Positions 15,745 through 23,956 of a stretch of 51,020 bases of DNA are shown piece after piece. How positions within the stretch are numbered: the first letter of the stretch is position 1; each line of letters starts with the position of its first letter. The stretch comes from DATBMY01 sp036554605 (GTDB lineage: Bacteria > Acidobacteriota > Blastocatellia > UBA7656), in assembly GCA_036554605.1 (NCBI GenBank), contig DATBMY010000447.1, positions 1-51,020 of the forward strand, read 5' to 3'. The position numbers and the translations under genes were made by a program. The notes under the pieces are model-generated. The model ran no database searches, was not told where the DNA came from, and saw only the letters and a program-made list of their open reading frames with translations.

Positions 15745-16239
15745 ATGCAGCAACATGAAATCGTATTTGAGCAGATGTCCGGTATGCCGGCCGTCACAAG
15801 CTCCGAGGCTCGCAAGCCTCGCAAACCGCGCGCTCCACGTAAGGATTCGAAAAAGAGCCGGATTCTTGACCTCTACCGCGGCGGTCTAACCGATCTCGGC
15901 GAGATTGCAAGAAATGTGAAGACGCGCCCGAGCTATGTGGCCGGTGTGCTTCAAAACGCGGGACTCATTCATGGCTACTTTGATCTCTACACCACCACGG
16001 CGAGAGATCAGAACCTGTATAGCCGGTTCTTTCGCAATAAATTGAGCTTCAAGTCTATTGAAGCGGCCAAAGAATCGGTTGCGCAGATCGCGCGACTTTA
16101 CGAATACTTCGAGCGCATTGGCGACCGCGCCGGCCAGCATCATGCCGAGGTGCTTGCGCTGACGGGCCGCAATCGCGCTCGCTTCAGCGGGAAGAAAGAA
16201 GAGTCGAAGGTATTCGAAGAGTGGCTGTTCAACCACTGA
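15745..16239 (+). CDS. Small HTH-like protein of the Rad52 operon, function unknown
   Basis: A 164-residue basic protein. After a Lys/Arg/Pro-rich N-terminus (22-38) comes a winged-helix- or HTH-like segment (about 38-72: SRILDLYRGGLTDLGEIARNVKTRPSYVAGVLQ, then NAGLI) of the kind that reads DNA. The C-terminal half is helical (SIEAAKESVAQIARLYEYFERIGDRAGQHHAEVLAL). A strong ribosome site (AGGAGG, 15732-15737) precedes ATG 15745. It is 45 nt after the Rad52-like gene and is the last gene before the terminator at 16261. Perhaps a DNA-binding partner of the annealing protein or a local regulator; I do not recognise the family. Confidence 0.6.
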   Translation: MQQHEIVFEQMSGMPAVTSSEARKPRKPRAPRKDSKKSRILDLYRGGLTDLGEIARNVKTRPSYVAGVLQNAGLIHGYFDLYTTTARDQNLYSRFFRNKLSFKSIEAAKESVAQIARLYEYFERIGDRAGQHHAEVLALTGRNRARFSGKKEESKVFEEWLFNH

Positions 16240-16260
16240 AAGAGAGAATAGGCGAGCTAG

Positions 16261-16295
16261 AAGGACAGTCTCGGCGGGCTGTCCTTATTTTTTTT
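16261..16295 (+). terminator. Rho-independent terminator of the Rad52 operon
   Basis: Perfect 8-bp stem AAGGACAG (16261-16268) / CTGTCCTT (16279-16286) followed by ATTTTTTTT. It lies 20 nt after the last gene of the module and overlaps the stop of the convergent amidohydrolase gene. Confidence 0.88.
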
Positions 16296-17145
16296 CCAGC
16301 TTCAATATCTTCGCCGCATTGTCGTGCAATATTTTTTGCCTCACGTCGGGCGAGAATCCTTCAAGCGTATCGAAATCCTTAAGCCATCTTTCGGGCATTA
16401 TAAAAGGGTAATCGCTCCCGAACATTATTCTATCCTGAAGCCGCGTGCGGGCCTCGTCCATGATCTGCTTCGGTATATATCTGGGCGACCAGCCCGACAG
16501 ATCCATGAAAACGTTCGATTTGTGCCCGATTATAGCGAGCATCTCTTCGTGCCAGGGCCACGCCGGGTGCGCGCCTATGATTATAAGCTCGGGAAAATCG
16601 GCGGCGACCATATCCAGGTAAATCGGCCGCGTGTAATCCATCTTTATCCCCATGCCCCCGGGAGTGCCCGCGCCGAGCCCGTTCGTGCCGGTGTGGAACA
16701 GCGCCGGGACTCCAAGCTCTACGATCGTTTCGTATAGCGGATAAAACTGTTTTTCGCTCGGATAGAACGCCTGAACGCCGGGATGAAACTTCGCGCCGAT
16801 CAGCCCCAGTTCCGTTATCGCGCGCTTCATCTCCTCGACGGCTTTCTGACCTTTCCACGGATCGACGGAGGCGAACCCCACAAACTGCCGCGGATACTTT
16901 TTGACGATGTCGCCCACCTCGTCGTTCGTAAGTGGGGGCAGCCCCGTGGCGGTTTCCGCGTCCCACGCGAGCAGCACGCCGGTAATGTCCAGCTTTTCAT
17001 AAAGCTGCGCGACCTCTGCCATCTCGCGCACCGGAACGGTTGTACGAAAGAAGGTTTCGGCCGCGACGCGGAACGGTTTTATCGCCTTGTCTAGAAAGCT
17101 CGCGGTCGGCAGATGAACATGCATGTCGATAGCTATGGGCATCAT
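16285..17145 (-). CDS. Amidohydrolase-2 (ACMSD-like) family protein
   Basis: A 286-residue cytoplasmic TIM-barrel hydrolase. The metal-binding start is IDMHVHLP (His9, His11). Later barrel ligands are AKFHPGVQAFYP, ALFHTGTN, IIGAHPAWPWHEEM and MFGSDYPFIMP, whose Asp is the usual last ligand. The order and spacing match the Amidohydrolase_2 family, which includes ACMSD-type decarboxylases and related hydrolases; the exact substrate is unclear. GAGGGAAGA precedes two tandem ATG codons at 17145 and 17142, either of which could be used. It diverges from the aldehyde dehydrogenase gene across about 110 nt. Confidence 0.85.
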   Translation of the reverse strand: MMPIAIDMHVHLPTASFLDKAIKPFRVAAETFFRTTVPVREMAEVAQLYEKLDITGVLLAWDAETATGLPPLTNDEVGDIVKKYPRQFVGFASVDPWKGQKAVEEMKRAITELGLIGAKFHPGVQAFYPSEKQFYPLYETIVELGVPALFHTGTNGLGAGTPGGMGIKMDYTRPIYLDMVAADFPELIIIGAHPAWPWHEEMLAIIGHKSNVFMDLSGWSPRYIPKQIMDEARTRLQDRIMFGSDYPFIMPERWLKDFDTLEGFSPDVRQKILHDNAAKILKLEKK

Positions 17146-17257
17146 TCTTCCCTCGATCTTCTGTTTGAAAGCTATCCTATCAGATTGCTCGCTCGCGTGT
17201 CTGCCCGCGCGAGTCTATGCTACTTTTATTAATGAATATCTGAAGAGGTGAAAATGT

Positions 17258-18622
17258 ATGGCTATTGCTACGATAAACCCCGCAACCGGCGAGACGCTGA
17301 AATCTTTTGAGCCGCTTTCGGACCGGGAGATCGAAGGGAAAATCGCTCGCGCCGATCAGGTGTTTCGAGATTCCCGCCGCAATTCTTTTGAAGACCGCGC
17401 TCGAAAGATGATGACGGCGGCCGAGATACTTGAATCGGAAAAAAGGCGCTTCGGCGAATTGATGACGACCGAGATGGGTAAGCCCATCAGGGCCGCACTT
17501 TCCGAGGTTGAAAAATGCGCCTGGGTCTGTCGCTACTACGCTGAAACGGCCGCGGCGCATCTTTCGGATGAGGTCGCCGAGACGAATGCATCGCTAAGTT
17601 ATATTCGCTATCAGCCTCTCGGACCTGTGCTCGCCGTGATGCCGTGGAATTTCCCTTTCTGGCAGGTATTCCGGTTTGCCGCCCCCGCCTTGATGGCCGG
17701 TAATACCGGTCTGCTCAAACACGCCTCGAACGTCCCGCAGTGCGCGCTCGCTATAGAAGATATATTCTTGCGGGCCGGGTTTCCCGAAGGAACTTTTCAA
17801 ACGCTACTCATCGGCTCGGACAAAGTCGAGCGCATCATCGATGACGCGCGCGTGAAAGCAGCCACGCTGACGGGCAGCACCCCTGCGGGCGCAAGCGTCG
17901 CCCGGCGCGCGGGCGAGCGCATAAAAAAGACGGTGCTCGAGCTTGGCGGCAGCGACCCGTTTATCGTTATGCCGAGCGCCAACGTCAGTGAAGCCGCGAA
18001 GACCGCCGTCACCGCGCGCACGATTAACAACGGCCAGTCGTGCATAGCCGCGAAACGGTTCATCGTTCACGAGAGCGTAGCTGATGAGTTCGAGCGATTC
18101 TTTGTCGAAGGGATGCGATCTTTGAAAGTCGGCGACCCGATGGACGAGGCGACCGATATCGGGCCGCTTGCGACCCGCGGCATCCTTGAAGAGCTTGAAG
18201 AACAGGTCCGCAAAAGCGTAGAAGCAGGGGCGCGGGTGCTTACGGGCGGCAAGCGAACCGGCGTGCGCGGTTACTACTACGCCCCGACGGTCTTGACCGA
18301 CATACCAAAAGAGTCACCCGCGTATGTCGAAGAGATATTCGGCCCCGTCGCGTCCCTCTTGCGCGTGCGCGATATTGATGAAGCCATCGCCGTTGCAAAC
18401 GATACGGTATTCGGCCTGGGCAGCAGCGCGTGGACTAATGACGAACAAGAGCGCGCACGATTCATTGACGAGATCGAGGCGGGAAACGTATTTATCAACG
18501 GCATGGTCGCAAGTGACCCGAGATTGCCGTTTGGCGGCGTAAAAGAATCAGGCTACGGCCGCGAGTTGAGCCGCTACGGCATCCGCGAGTTCGTCAATAT
18601 AAAGACGGTCTGGATCAAATAA
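17258..18622 (+). CDS. NAD-dependent succinate-semialdehyde-type aldehyde dehydrogenase
   Basis: A 454-residue enzyme of the aldehyde dehydrogenase superfamily, which oxidises an aldehyde such as succinate semialdehyde with NAD(P). It begins with the typical TINPATGETLKSFEP. It has the MPWNFPFWQVFRFAAPAL motif, NAD-site residues in LTGSTPAGASVARRAG, the general-base Glu in LELGGSDPF (about 228) and the catalytic Cys in NNGQSCIAAKRF (about 262). The C-terminal motif is LPFGGVKESGYGRELS. These match the short Sad/YneI branch of succinate-semialdehyde dehydrogenases. GAGGTGAAA precedes ATG 17258. It is monocistronic, bounded by the 18-bp inverted repeat downstream. The exact aldehyde is not certain from sequence. 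Confidence 0.9.
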   Translation: MAIATINPATGETLKSFEPLSDREIEGKIARADQVFRDSRRNSFEDRARKMMTAAEILESEKRRFGELMTTEMGKPIRAALSEVEKCAWVCRYYAETAAAHLSDEVAETNASLSYIRYQPLGPVLAVMPWNFPFWQVFRFAAPALMAGNTGLLKHASNVPQCALAIEDIFLRAGFPEGTFQTLLIGSDKVERIIDDARVKAATLTGSTPAGASVARRAGERIKKTVLELGGSDPFIVMPSANVSEAAKTAVTARTINNGQSCIAAKRFIVHESVADEFERFFVEGMRSLKVGDPMDEATDIGPLATRGILEELEEQVRKSVEAGARVLTGGKRTGVRGYYYAPTVLTDIPKESPAYVEEIFGPVASLLRVRDIDEAIAVANDTVFGLGSSAWTNDEQERARFIDEIEAGNVFINGMVASDPRLPFGGVKESGYGRELSRYGIREFVNIKTVWIK

Positions 18623-18704
18623 GATTTTGGATTTTGGATTAGGGAACCTGATAGAAACTAGCTTGCGGGCTTTTCAAGCGCCCGGAAATCCAAAATCCAA
18701 AATC
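18623..18704. repeat. Inverted repeat of a heptamer-type short repeat; possible terminator
   Basis: GATTTTGGATTTTGGATT (18623-18640) and its exact reverse complement (18687-18704) enclose 46 nt that contain an inner GC-rich hairpin (CGGGC / GCCCG). Each arm is made of tandem GATTTTG heptamers. It lies between convergent genes and could end both transcripts. Heptamer repeats of this type are dispersed in several bacterial genomes. Confidence 0.7.
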
Positions 18705-18707
18705 GAA

Positions 18708-20372
18708 CTACTGTCCAGCCTGGACGGTCTCCTGGCCGGGCGGCGTCTTGCGCGGCAGCTTCTTATCGCGCATGGCGGCGTTATAGGCAAACGCGGCTAT
18801 GATCGTAGCTGCCTGCTTCATGTCGTCTTCTATTATGCGCTCGTACACATCCATGTTCGTATGATGTGTGCGCGTGTTGTATTCGATGGGGTCTTGAATG
18901 AACTGGAAGCCCGGCAGACCCACCGCGTCAAATGACTGATGGTCGGTCCCTCCCGTGTTGGAGATGGTCAGCGTTTCCGCGCCCAGTTCCTTAAACGGAG
19001 CAAGCCACGTTCTGAAAATCGGCCTGACCGCTTCGTTGCCTTGCATGTAAACACCGCGAATCTTGCCGGTGCCGTTATCGAGATTGAAGTAAGCCGAGAA
19101 CTTCTCATGGGCGGGCAGCAGCTCAAACCGGGGCGCGTTCCCCTGGCCGCCCTGTCCACCGATGCGTCTGCCGTAGTGTTTCGTCACGTGCGCGCGCGAG
19201 CCAAGGAGGCCCTGTTCCTCTCCGCTCCAAAGCCCTATGCGAATCGTGCGACGGGGCTTGAGATTGAGCGCTTTGATTATTCTGAGCGCCTCCATCATCA
19301 CCGCCGAGCCCGACGCGTTATCGGTGGCACCGGTTCCCGCGTGCCACGAATCGTAGTGCGCGCCGAGCATTACGATTTCGTCCTTGAGGTCGGTGCCCGG
19401 TATCTCTGCGATCACGTTGTAGTCGTTTACGTCCTGGTCATAGAATCGGCTGCTGAGGCTTATTTCAGCCTGTACCGCCACGCCCTTCTCGATCATGCGG
19501 ATCATGCGGTTGTAGTGCTCGGGCGTGACGACGAGTTGCGGCACGACTTTTGGCGCGTCCGTCGAATAAGCCGACACGCGCCTTTCCATGGGATTATCTG
19601 CCGGGGCTCCGGCGGGGCGTGGGATCGAGGCAGCGCCGACAAAAATAACGCCGCCGTCGCCGTTGCGGGCTGTGGGCTCAAGGACTACGGCCGCGCCTTC
19701 GGAATATATAAACTGCCACTTCTTATTTGAGAACTCCAAAGCCGCCCTCTGTTCGGGGGTCATCTCGCGCCGGCGGCCGGAATCTCGCTCTCCGGGCGGC
19801 GCGCTGTTGGCCAGACGCAGAAGGTCTTCGTCCGACGTGCGGCGGGCCTTCGCCTCAAAGTGCGCTTTCACCTCGCGCGGGCCGTCGATCAGCACTATGG
19901 CGTCTTTGAGCTTGCCACGATATTTCTCCAGATCGGCCTCGGTCTTCGCATTGAGATAGACGACCTGCCCGCGAACGGTGCCGTTCGTGCTCGGCGACCA
20001 GGCTTTAGGATAGGCCACAAGCGGGCTGAAGCTGGGTTTGATGATATTGGCCGAAAAGGCTTCGAGCGACCAGCCGCGTCCGAACGGGCCCCATTGCTCA
20101 AGGTGGACATTCTCCAGTCCCCATTCGGCAAGCTTCTTCTTGGCCCATTCCTGGGCCGCGCGCATATTGGGCGAGCCCGTGAGCCGCGGGCCATGCACGT
20201 CGGTCATAAAGCTTATAAGCTCCATGACTTGAGAGCGTTTCAAGCCCTCCTCTTTGATCTTGTTTATGGCGTCGATGTCTATTTTTTCTTGCGGGGTTTG
20301 CGCGATTGCCGTCACGCCCGTAAACGCGACGCTCACGATGAGCAAGAAGACCGTAGCGTATCGCCTGATCAT
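18708..20372 (-). CDS. Secreted M28-family metallopeptidase (aminopeptidase-like)
   Basis: A 554-residue exported zinc peptidase. The signal peptide is MIRRYATVFLLIVSVAFTGVTAIAQ (1-25). An insert-type domain at about 110-300 resembles the PA domain of aminopeptidases. The co-catalytic zinc site follows: GAHYDSW (His and Asp), GATDNASGSAVMMEALR, the Glu pair in WSGEEQGLLGSRAHV and a late His in GGTDHQSFDAVG. ATG 20372 has AGGAGG 5 nt upstream; a longer frame beginning at 20441 would put 23 residues before the signal and is rejected. It probably trims peptides in the periplasm or outside. Downstream of der on the same strand but well separated, so probably independent. Confidence 0.88.
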   Translation of the reverse strand: MIRRYATVFLLIVSVAFTGVTAIAQTPQEKIDIDAINKIKEEGLKRSQVMELISFMTDVHGPRLTGSPNMRAAQEWAKKKLAEWGLENVHLEQWGPFGRGWSLEAFSANIIKPSFSPLVAYPKAWSPSTNGTVRGQVVYLNAKTEADLEKYRGKLKDAIVLIDGPREVKAHFEAKARRTSDEDLLRLANSAPPGERDSGRRREMTPEQRAALEFSNKKWQFIYSEGAAVVLEPTARNGDGGVIFVGAASIPRPAGAPADNPMERRVSAYSTDAPKVVPQLVVTPEHYNRMIRMIEKGVAVQAEISLSSRFYDQDVNDYNVIAEIPGTDLKDEIVMLGAHYDSWHAGTGATDNASGSAVMMEALRIIKALNLKPRRTIRIGLWSGEEQGLLGSRAHVTKHYGRRIGGQGGQGNAPRFELLPAHEKFSAYFNLDNGTGKIRGVYMQGNEAVRPIFRTWLAPFKELGAETLTISNTGGTDHQSFDAVGLPGFQFIQDPIEYNTRTHHTNMDVYERIIEDDMKQAATIIAAFAYNAAMRDKKLPRKTPPGQETVQAGQ

Positions 20373-20516
20373 ACTCTCCTCCTGATGGGATGTTTTATTG
20401 AAGGTCTTATGCAATGTCTGAAAGTCATGTACAGCCGGCATAAGGCCGCGGTTACTACTTTTTGCGCCTGATTGTCTTCGGAGAGATTAGATACTACTTT
20501 TTGGCGTGGCTTGCGG

Positions 20517-21911
20517 TCAACCTTGCGCACCTTCGGCCGCGCCCTTCTTCCGCCTCTGCTTTATCCGTATGGGCGTGGCGAAAAAGCCGTACTCTTCGCG
20601 CAGGCGGTTTTCGAGATAGCGCTCGTAAGAAAAGTGCAGTCGCGCCCTGGGGCTGCGCGACGATGTGAAGACGACGAATGTAGGCGGGCTAATGGAAGGC
20701 TGCGTTATGTAAAGCACGCGTATCGGATAGCGAGATTTCGTGGTCGCGCGCGGCTGTTCGAGGTAGCGCTCGAAGAAGCGGTTAAGCTCGGATGTGGGAA
20801 TCCGTTTGCGCCGTTCTTCGTATGCCCGGCGCGCAATCTCAAGCAGCTTTGTAACTCTCTGCCCCGTCTTTGCCGATATGAATATTATCGGAGCATAGTC
20901 GGCGAACTTCATCATCTCGCGTATGCGCTTCTCGTATTCATTCGTAGTGTAGGTATCCTTCTCTACCGCGTCCCACTTGTTGACGGCGATTATGAGGCTC
21001 GCGCCGGCCTCGTGCGCGTAGCCTCCGATCGTCGCGTCCAGATGGGTCGGACCTTCCACTGCATCTATCAGCAGTATCGCCACGTCGGATTGTTCGAGGT
21101 GGCGCTGGGCCATGATGACCGATAATTTTTCGGCCATAAGCTCGGTCTTGCCCCTGCGTCTTATCCCTGCGGTGTCGATCAATCGAAACCGCGAATCTCC
21201 ATACCCTATCTCGGTGTCGACGGCGTCGCGCGTAGTCCCAGGTATGGGCGAGACTATAACGCGCTCTTCGCCCGTCAGTCGATTGACCAGCGACGACTTG
21301 CCTACGTTTGGGCGTCCAACGATGCTCAGGCGAATCTCGGTCGTCTTCTCGTCGCGTGTAGAGGGTGCAGGCAGCAGGTCAAGCACTGCGTCAAGCAGTT
21401 CGGCCACCCCGTTTCCATGCTCGGCCGATACGGGGAATACCTGGTCGAACCCCCACCGCTCGAACTCCGCGGCGTCGGCCTCCTGCCTGAGACTGTCGAC
21501 TTTGTTGGCGGCCACAAAGACCGGCTTGTGCATCGAGCGAGCGAGCGCGGCCAGTTCTTCGTCGAGCGGCGTAATGCCAGCCCTGGCGTCCGTGACCAGC
21601 ACTATTAAGGATGCCTCTTCCAGGGCCGCCCGGGCCTGCCGCAGTATGTTGGAGGGTATGAGCTCGCGCTCGTCGGGGATTATGCCCCCGGTGTCGACGA
21701 GGCGGAACTCGCGGTTTCGCCACTCGGCGCGTCCGTATATGCGGTCGCGCGTTATGCCCGGCTCATCGCCCACAATCGCCCGCCGCGTCCCGGTGAGCTT
21801 ATTAAAGAGCGTCGATTTTCCGACGTTGGGCCGACCCAGTATCACCACTGTTGGAAGTTCAGTCTCTCGGGCGTCTGCTTTCTCCGTTGCTAAAGGGTCG
21901 ACCTGCTCCAT
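20517..21911 (-). CDS. der: GTPase Der (EngA), ribosome assembly
   Basis: A 464-residue tandem GTPase needed for 50S ribosomal subunit maturation. Both G domains have a GRPNVGKS P-loop (about residues 26 and 201), DTGGI / DTAGIR switch-II motifs and guanine-specificity motifs (ANKVD, VNKWD). The C-terminal KH-like domain (NRFFERYLEQPRATTKSRYPIRVLYITQP) is complete. ATG 21911 follows AAGGAGG at 8 nt. The first 17 residues (MEQVDPLATEKADARET) are a short non-conserved leader. It diverges from the yraN-like gene across 84 nt. Confidence 0.97.
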   Translation of the reverse strand: MEQVDPLATEKADARETELPTVVILGRPNVGKSTLFNKLTGTRRAIVGDEPGITRDRIYGRAEWRNREFRLVDTGGIIPDERELIPSNILRQARAALEEASLIVLVTDARAGITPLDEELAALARSMHKPVFVAANKVDSLRQEADAAEFERWGFDQVFPVSAEHGNGVAELLDAVLDLLPAPSTRDEKTTEIRLSIVGRPNVGKSSLVNRLTGEERVIVSPIPGTTRDAVDTEIGYGDSRFRLIDTAGIRRRGKTELMAEKLSVIMAQRHLEQSDVAILLIDAVEGPTHLDATIGGYAHEAGASLIIAVNKWDAVEKDTYTTNEYEKRIREMMKFADYAPIIFISAKTGQRVTKLLEIARRAYEERRKRIPTSELNRFFERYLEQPRATTKSRYPIRVLYITQPSISPPTFVVFTSSRSPRARLHFSYERYLENRLREEYGFFATPIRIKQRRKKGAAEGAQG

Positions 21912-21995
21912 AGTTCATGCCTCCTTCTTGAATTTATCTTGCCGCTTCGAGCTTTTACAAGCTGAGCCGCTGATATATGATCTGCGGCCGAAGCG

Positions 21996-22469
21996 ATGCT
22001 TAAACTCCTAAAAAGATTATGGCGGCGGCCACGGCGGGCGCGCGCGGCGCACCTGCTGCTTGGAGAGCGAGGCGAGCGCGCGGCGCTTGAGTATCTCGCG
22101 ATTGAAGAAGGATACAGAATTGTCGCAACAAACTTCCGCGTGCCGATAGGACGAGCAATCAGCGGCCAAAAGATAACGGCCGAAATAGACATCATCGCCT
22201 ACGATGAAGATACGCTCGTCTTCGCGGAAGTAAAGACTCGAACTTCAGACGAGATGGTCGGGCCTGAGCGCGCGGTCGATTTGCGAAAGCAGAGACAGAT
22301 CGCTCGCGCCGCCCGCCGCTACCGGCAGTTGATGAGCATACAGGCTGAAGCCTACCGCTACGACGTGGTGACGGTCATAGCGCGCGCGGAAGGAGAGAGC
22401 ATTGAGCTTCTGCGCGGTTTCTTTGATGATACGGTTTTTTTGCGCGGGCGCTTCTTCAATAAAGAATAG
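21996..22469 (+). CDS. YraN-family (UPF0102) putative endonuclease
   Basis: A 157-residue basic protein with a restriction-endonuclease-like core. The motifs run LLGERGERAALEYLAIEEGYRIV, then ITAEIDIIAYDEDTLVFAEVKTR, giving Asp and Glu-x-Lys in the order of a PD-(D/E)xK active site. The C-terminus (RYDVVTVIA) completes the UPF0102 pattern. The loop before the EID motif (RVPIGRAISGQKITA) is a little longer than usual. A plain ATG at 21996 follows a weak ribosome site. A terminator at 22461-22503 overlaps the end of the gene. The biological role of this family is not firmly known; nuclease activity is proposed from the fold. Confidence 0.88.
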   Translation: MLKLLKRLWRRPRRARAAHLLLGERGERAALEYLAIEEGYRIVATNFRVPIGRAISGQKITAEIDIIAYDEDTLVFAEVKTRTSDEMVGPERAVDLRKQRQIARAARRYRQLMSIQAEAYRYDVVTVIARAEGESIELLRGFFDDTVFLRGRFFNKE

Positions 22470-22504
22470 GCGGAACAGCCGAGACTATGCCGCCTATTCT
22501 TTTA
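22461..22504. terminator. Bidirectional terminator between yraN-like and galT genes
   Basis: Perfect 13-bp stem: AAAGAATAGGCGG (22461-22473) with CCGCCTATTCTTT (22490-22502) and a 16-nt loop. The T-rich and A-rich ends allow action in both directions between the convergent genes. Confidence 0.85.
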
Positions 22505-22509
22505 AACAT

Positions 22510-23616
22510 TTACTCGAAATCGATTTCGGTTTCGGCCAGGTACTTGGCGGCATCGGTCGGATTGAGCGGGTTGATATACATGCCGCTGCCCTGTTCGAAT
22601 CCGGCCCAGATAGTCGTTCGCACCAGTATCTCTATATGCCAGTGGAAATCCTCGCGGATCGTGCCGTAATCGCCTGTTCTCGGCAGTATGTTCAGGTTGG
22701 GCGCCGAGTGTACATAGAAGTTATAGGGCGGATTGCCTAACAGCTTATAGACTTTCATCAGCACGGTCTTAAGTATTCTGGCCAGCTCAACCCGTTCTTG
22801 CGGAGTTGTCTGTATGAAGGAATGCTGGTGCGTTTTCGGCAGTATATGTATCTCGTAAGGCATGCGGGCGGCGAACGGTATATAAGCGACGAACTTGTCG
22901 TTCTCGGCCACGACGCGGTCGCGCTGGCTCATGGCCACAAGCACCGAGCCATCACGATTGTATATCTTGTTCTCGTAGTAAAAGAGCTGGTCAATGTGCC
23001 GGCACCATATGCAGCCTTCGCCTTTCGTGTAGTGCTCTTTGGAGTGGTCGAGCTTGACCTTCAATGCGTCGGGGACGACTGTTGTGGCGATTATCTGCGC
23101 GTGCGGGTGCGAAAGCGACGCGCCCGCCGCTTTGCCGTGGTTTTTGAATATGAGCACGTACTTCAGTTTCAGGTCCCGCTCGAGGTCTACGTTGCGTTCC
23201 CACCAGCTATCGACGATTGCCGCCACCTGATGCATGGGCTGCTGTTCAAGATAGACGTCGTGGTCGGGCGATTCTATAACCACCTCGTGCGCCCCGTACC
23301 CGGTAGCCATTTGAAACATCCCGACTCGACGGAGATTTATCTCGGGGAAGATCCCAAAGGCCGGGAACTTATTTGGGACAACGCGGGTCACCCAGCCGGG
23401 GCTGTTTGGTTGGCCGCCGTTGTTGCGAATGCTAAAGATTTCGGGCGGCGTCATCTGTTCGTGTCCGTAGCAGAACGGGCAGCGCGCCCGCGTTTCGGCG
23501 CTCTCTTCTTCGCGTCGCGGTTCGGGCGCTTCGGGCCGCTGCGCTCGCGCCGATGATATGATGACCCACCTGCCGCTTATAGGGTCTTTTCTCAGTTCCG
23601 GGCTGAATTCAGGCAT
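22510..23616 (-). CDS. galT: Galactose-1-phosphate uridylyltransferase
   Basis: A 368-residue enzyme that exchanges UMP between UDP-glucose and galactose-1-phosphate in the Leloir pathway. The HIT-type active site is HPHAQ (His170, His172, Gln174), with a second HWHIEI motif near the C-terminus. Zinc-binding CPFCYG (Cys46, Cys49) and the early FSPELRKDPISGRWVI complete the pattern, along with RVVPNKFPAF. Length and motif order match bacterial GalT. No other Leloir gene lies in this window. The ATG at 23616 is preceded by a purine-rich GAAAGAAGAAAAA but no exact Shine-Dalgarno. Confidence 0.95.
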   Translation of the reverse strand: MPEFSPELRKDPISGRWVIISSARAQRPEAPEPRREEESAETRARCPFCYGHEQMTPPEIFSIRNNGGQPNSPGWVTRVVPNKFPAFGIFPEINLRRVGMFQMATGYGAHEVVIESPDHDVYLEQQPMHQVAAIVDSWWERNVDLERDLKLKYVLIFKNHGKAAGASLSHPHAQIIATTVVPDALKVKLDHSKEHYTKGEGCIWCRHIDQLFYYENKIYNRDGSVLVAMSQRDRVVAENDKFVAYIPFAARMPYEIHILPKTHQHSFIQTTPQERVELARILKTVLMKVYKLLGNPPYNFYVHSAPNLNILPRTGDYGTIREDFHWHIEILVRTTIWAGFEQGSGMYINPLNPTDAAKYLAETEIDFE

Positions 23617-23956
23617 AGTTTTTCTTCTTTCCTCGATTATAACTTAGCTCCGCGGGAGCTTTAAAAAGCCGACAAAACGGACGCATGCAATCGGCATTGA
23701 GAGGTGCGACCATTCCTATTGCTCGCTCAATCTCATTTGAATCGATCCGGTAAATAACCTGGGCGCTGCATGCGTTGATCGTCAAATATACTTTCGAGCA
23801 CCCATCGCGTCAACAGCCCTGTGCTGCCCGCGCCGCTCTGGCAACATCTTTTAATGTCGGGAGCCGTCTGCTAAACTTTAATCAGGCAGCGCTAAGGAAG
23901 CTCCAGCCCGTCATTAGCCATCGGGCGTGCCGTTCAGTAAAGATTCGGAGGATTAT
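23617..23956. other. Divergent intergenic region galT / VWFA gene
   Basis: 340 nt between divergent genes. Seen here: a small inverted repeat AGCTCC-gcg-GGAGCT (23646-23660) and the CGGAGG ribosome site at about 23946. No convincing -35/-10 pair and no small gene was found. Confidence 0.4.

Noticed and set aside
13170..16295. The Rad52/XRE module as an intact prophage or integrative element
   Set aside because: No integrase, portal, terminase, tail gene, att repeat or tRNA end is seen near it, and normal chromosomal genes lie on both sides.
20453..20503. 12-bp direct repeat TACTACTTTTTG (20453-20464 and 20492-20503)
   Set aside because: The copies are short and T-rich, lie in a gap downstream of der, and have no flanking features of an element or att site.
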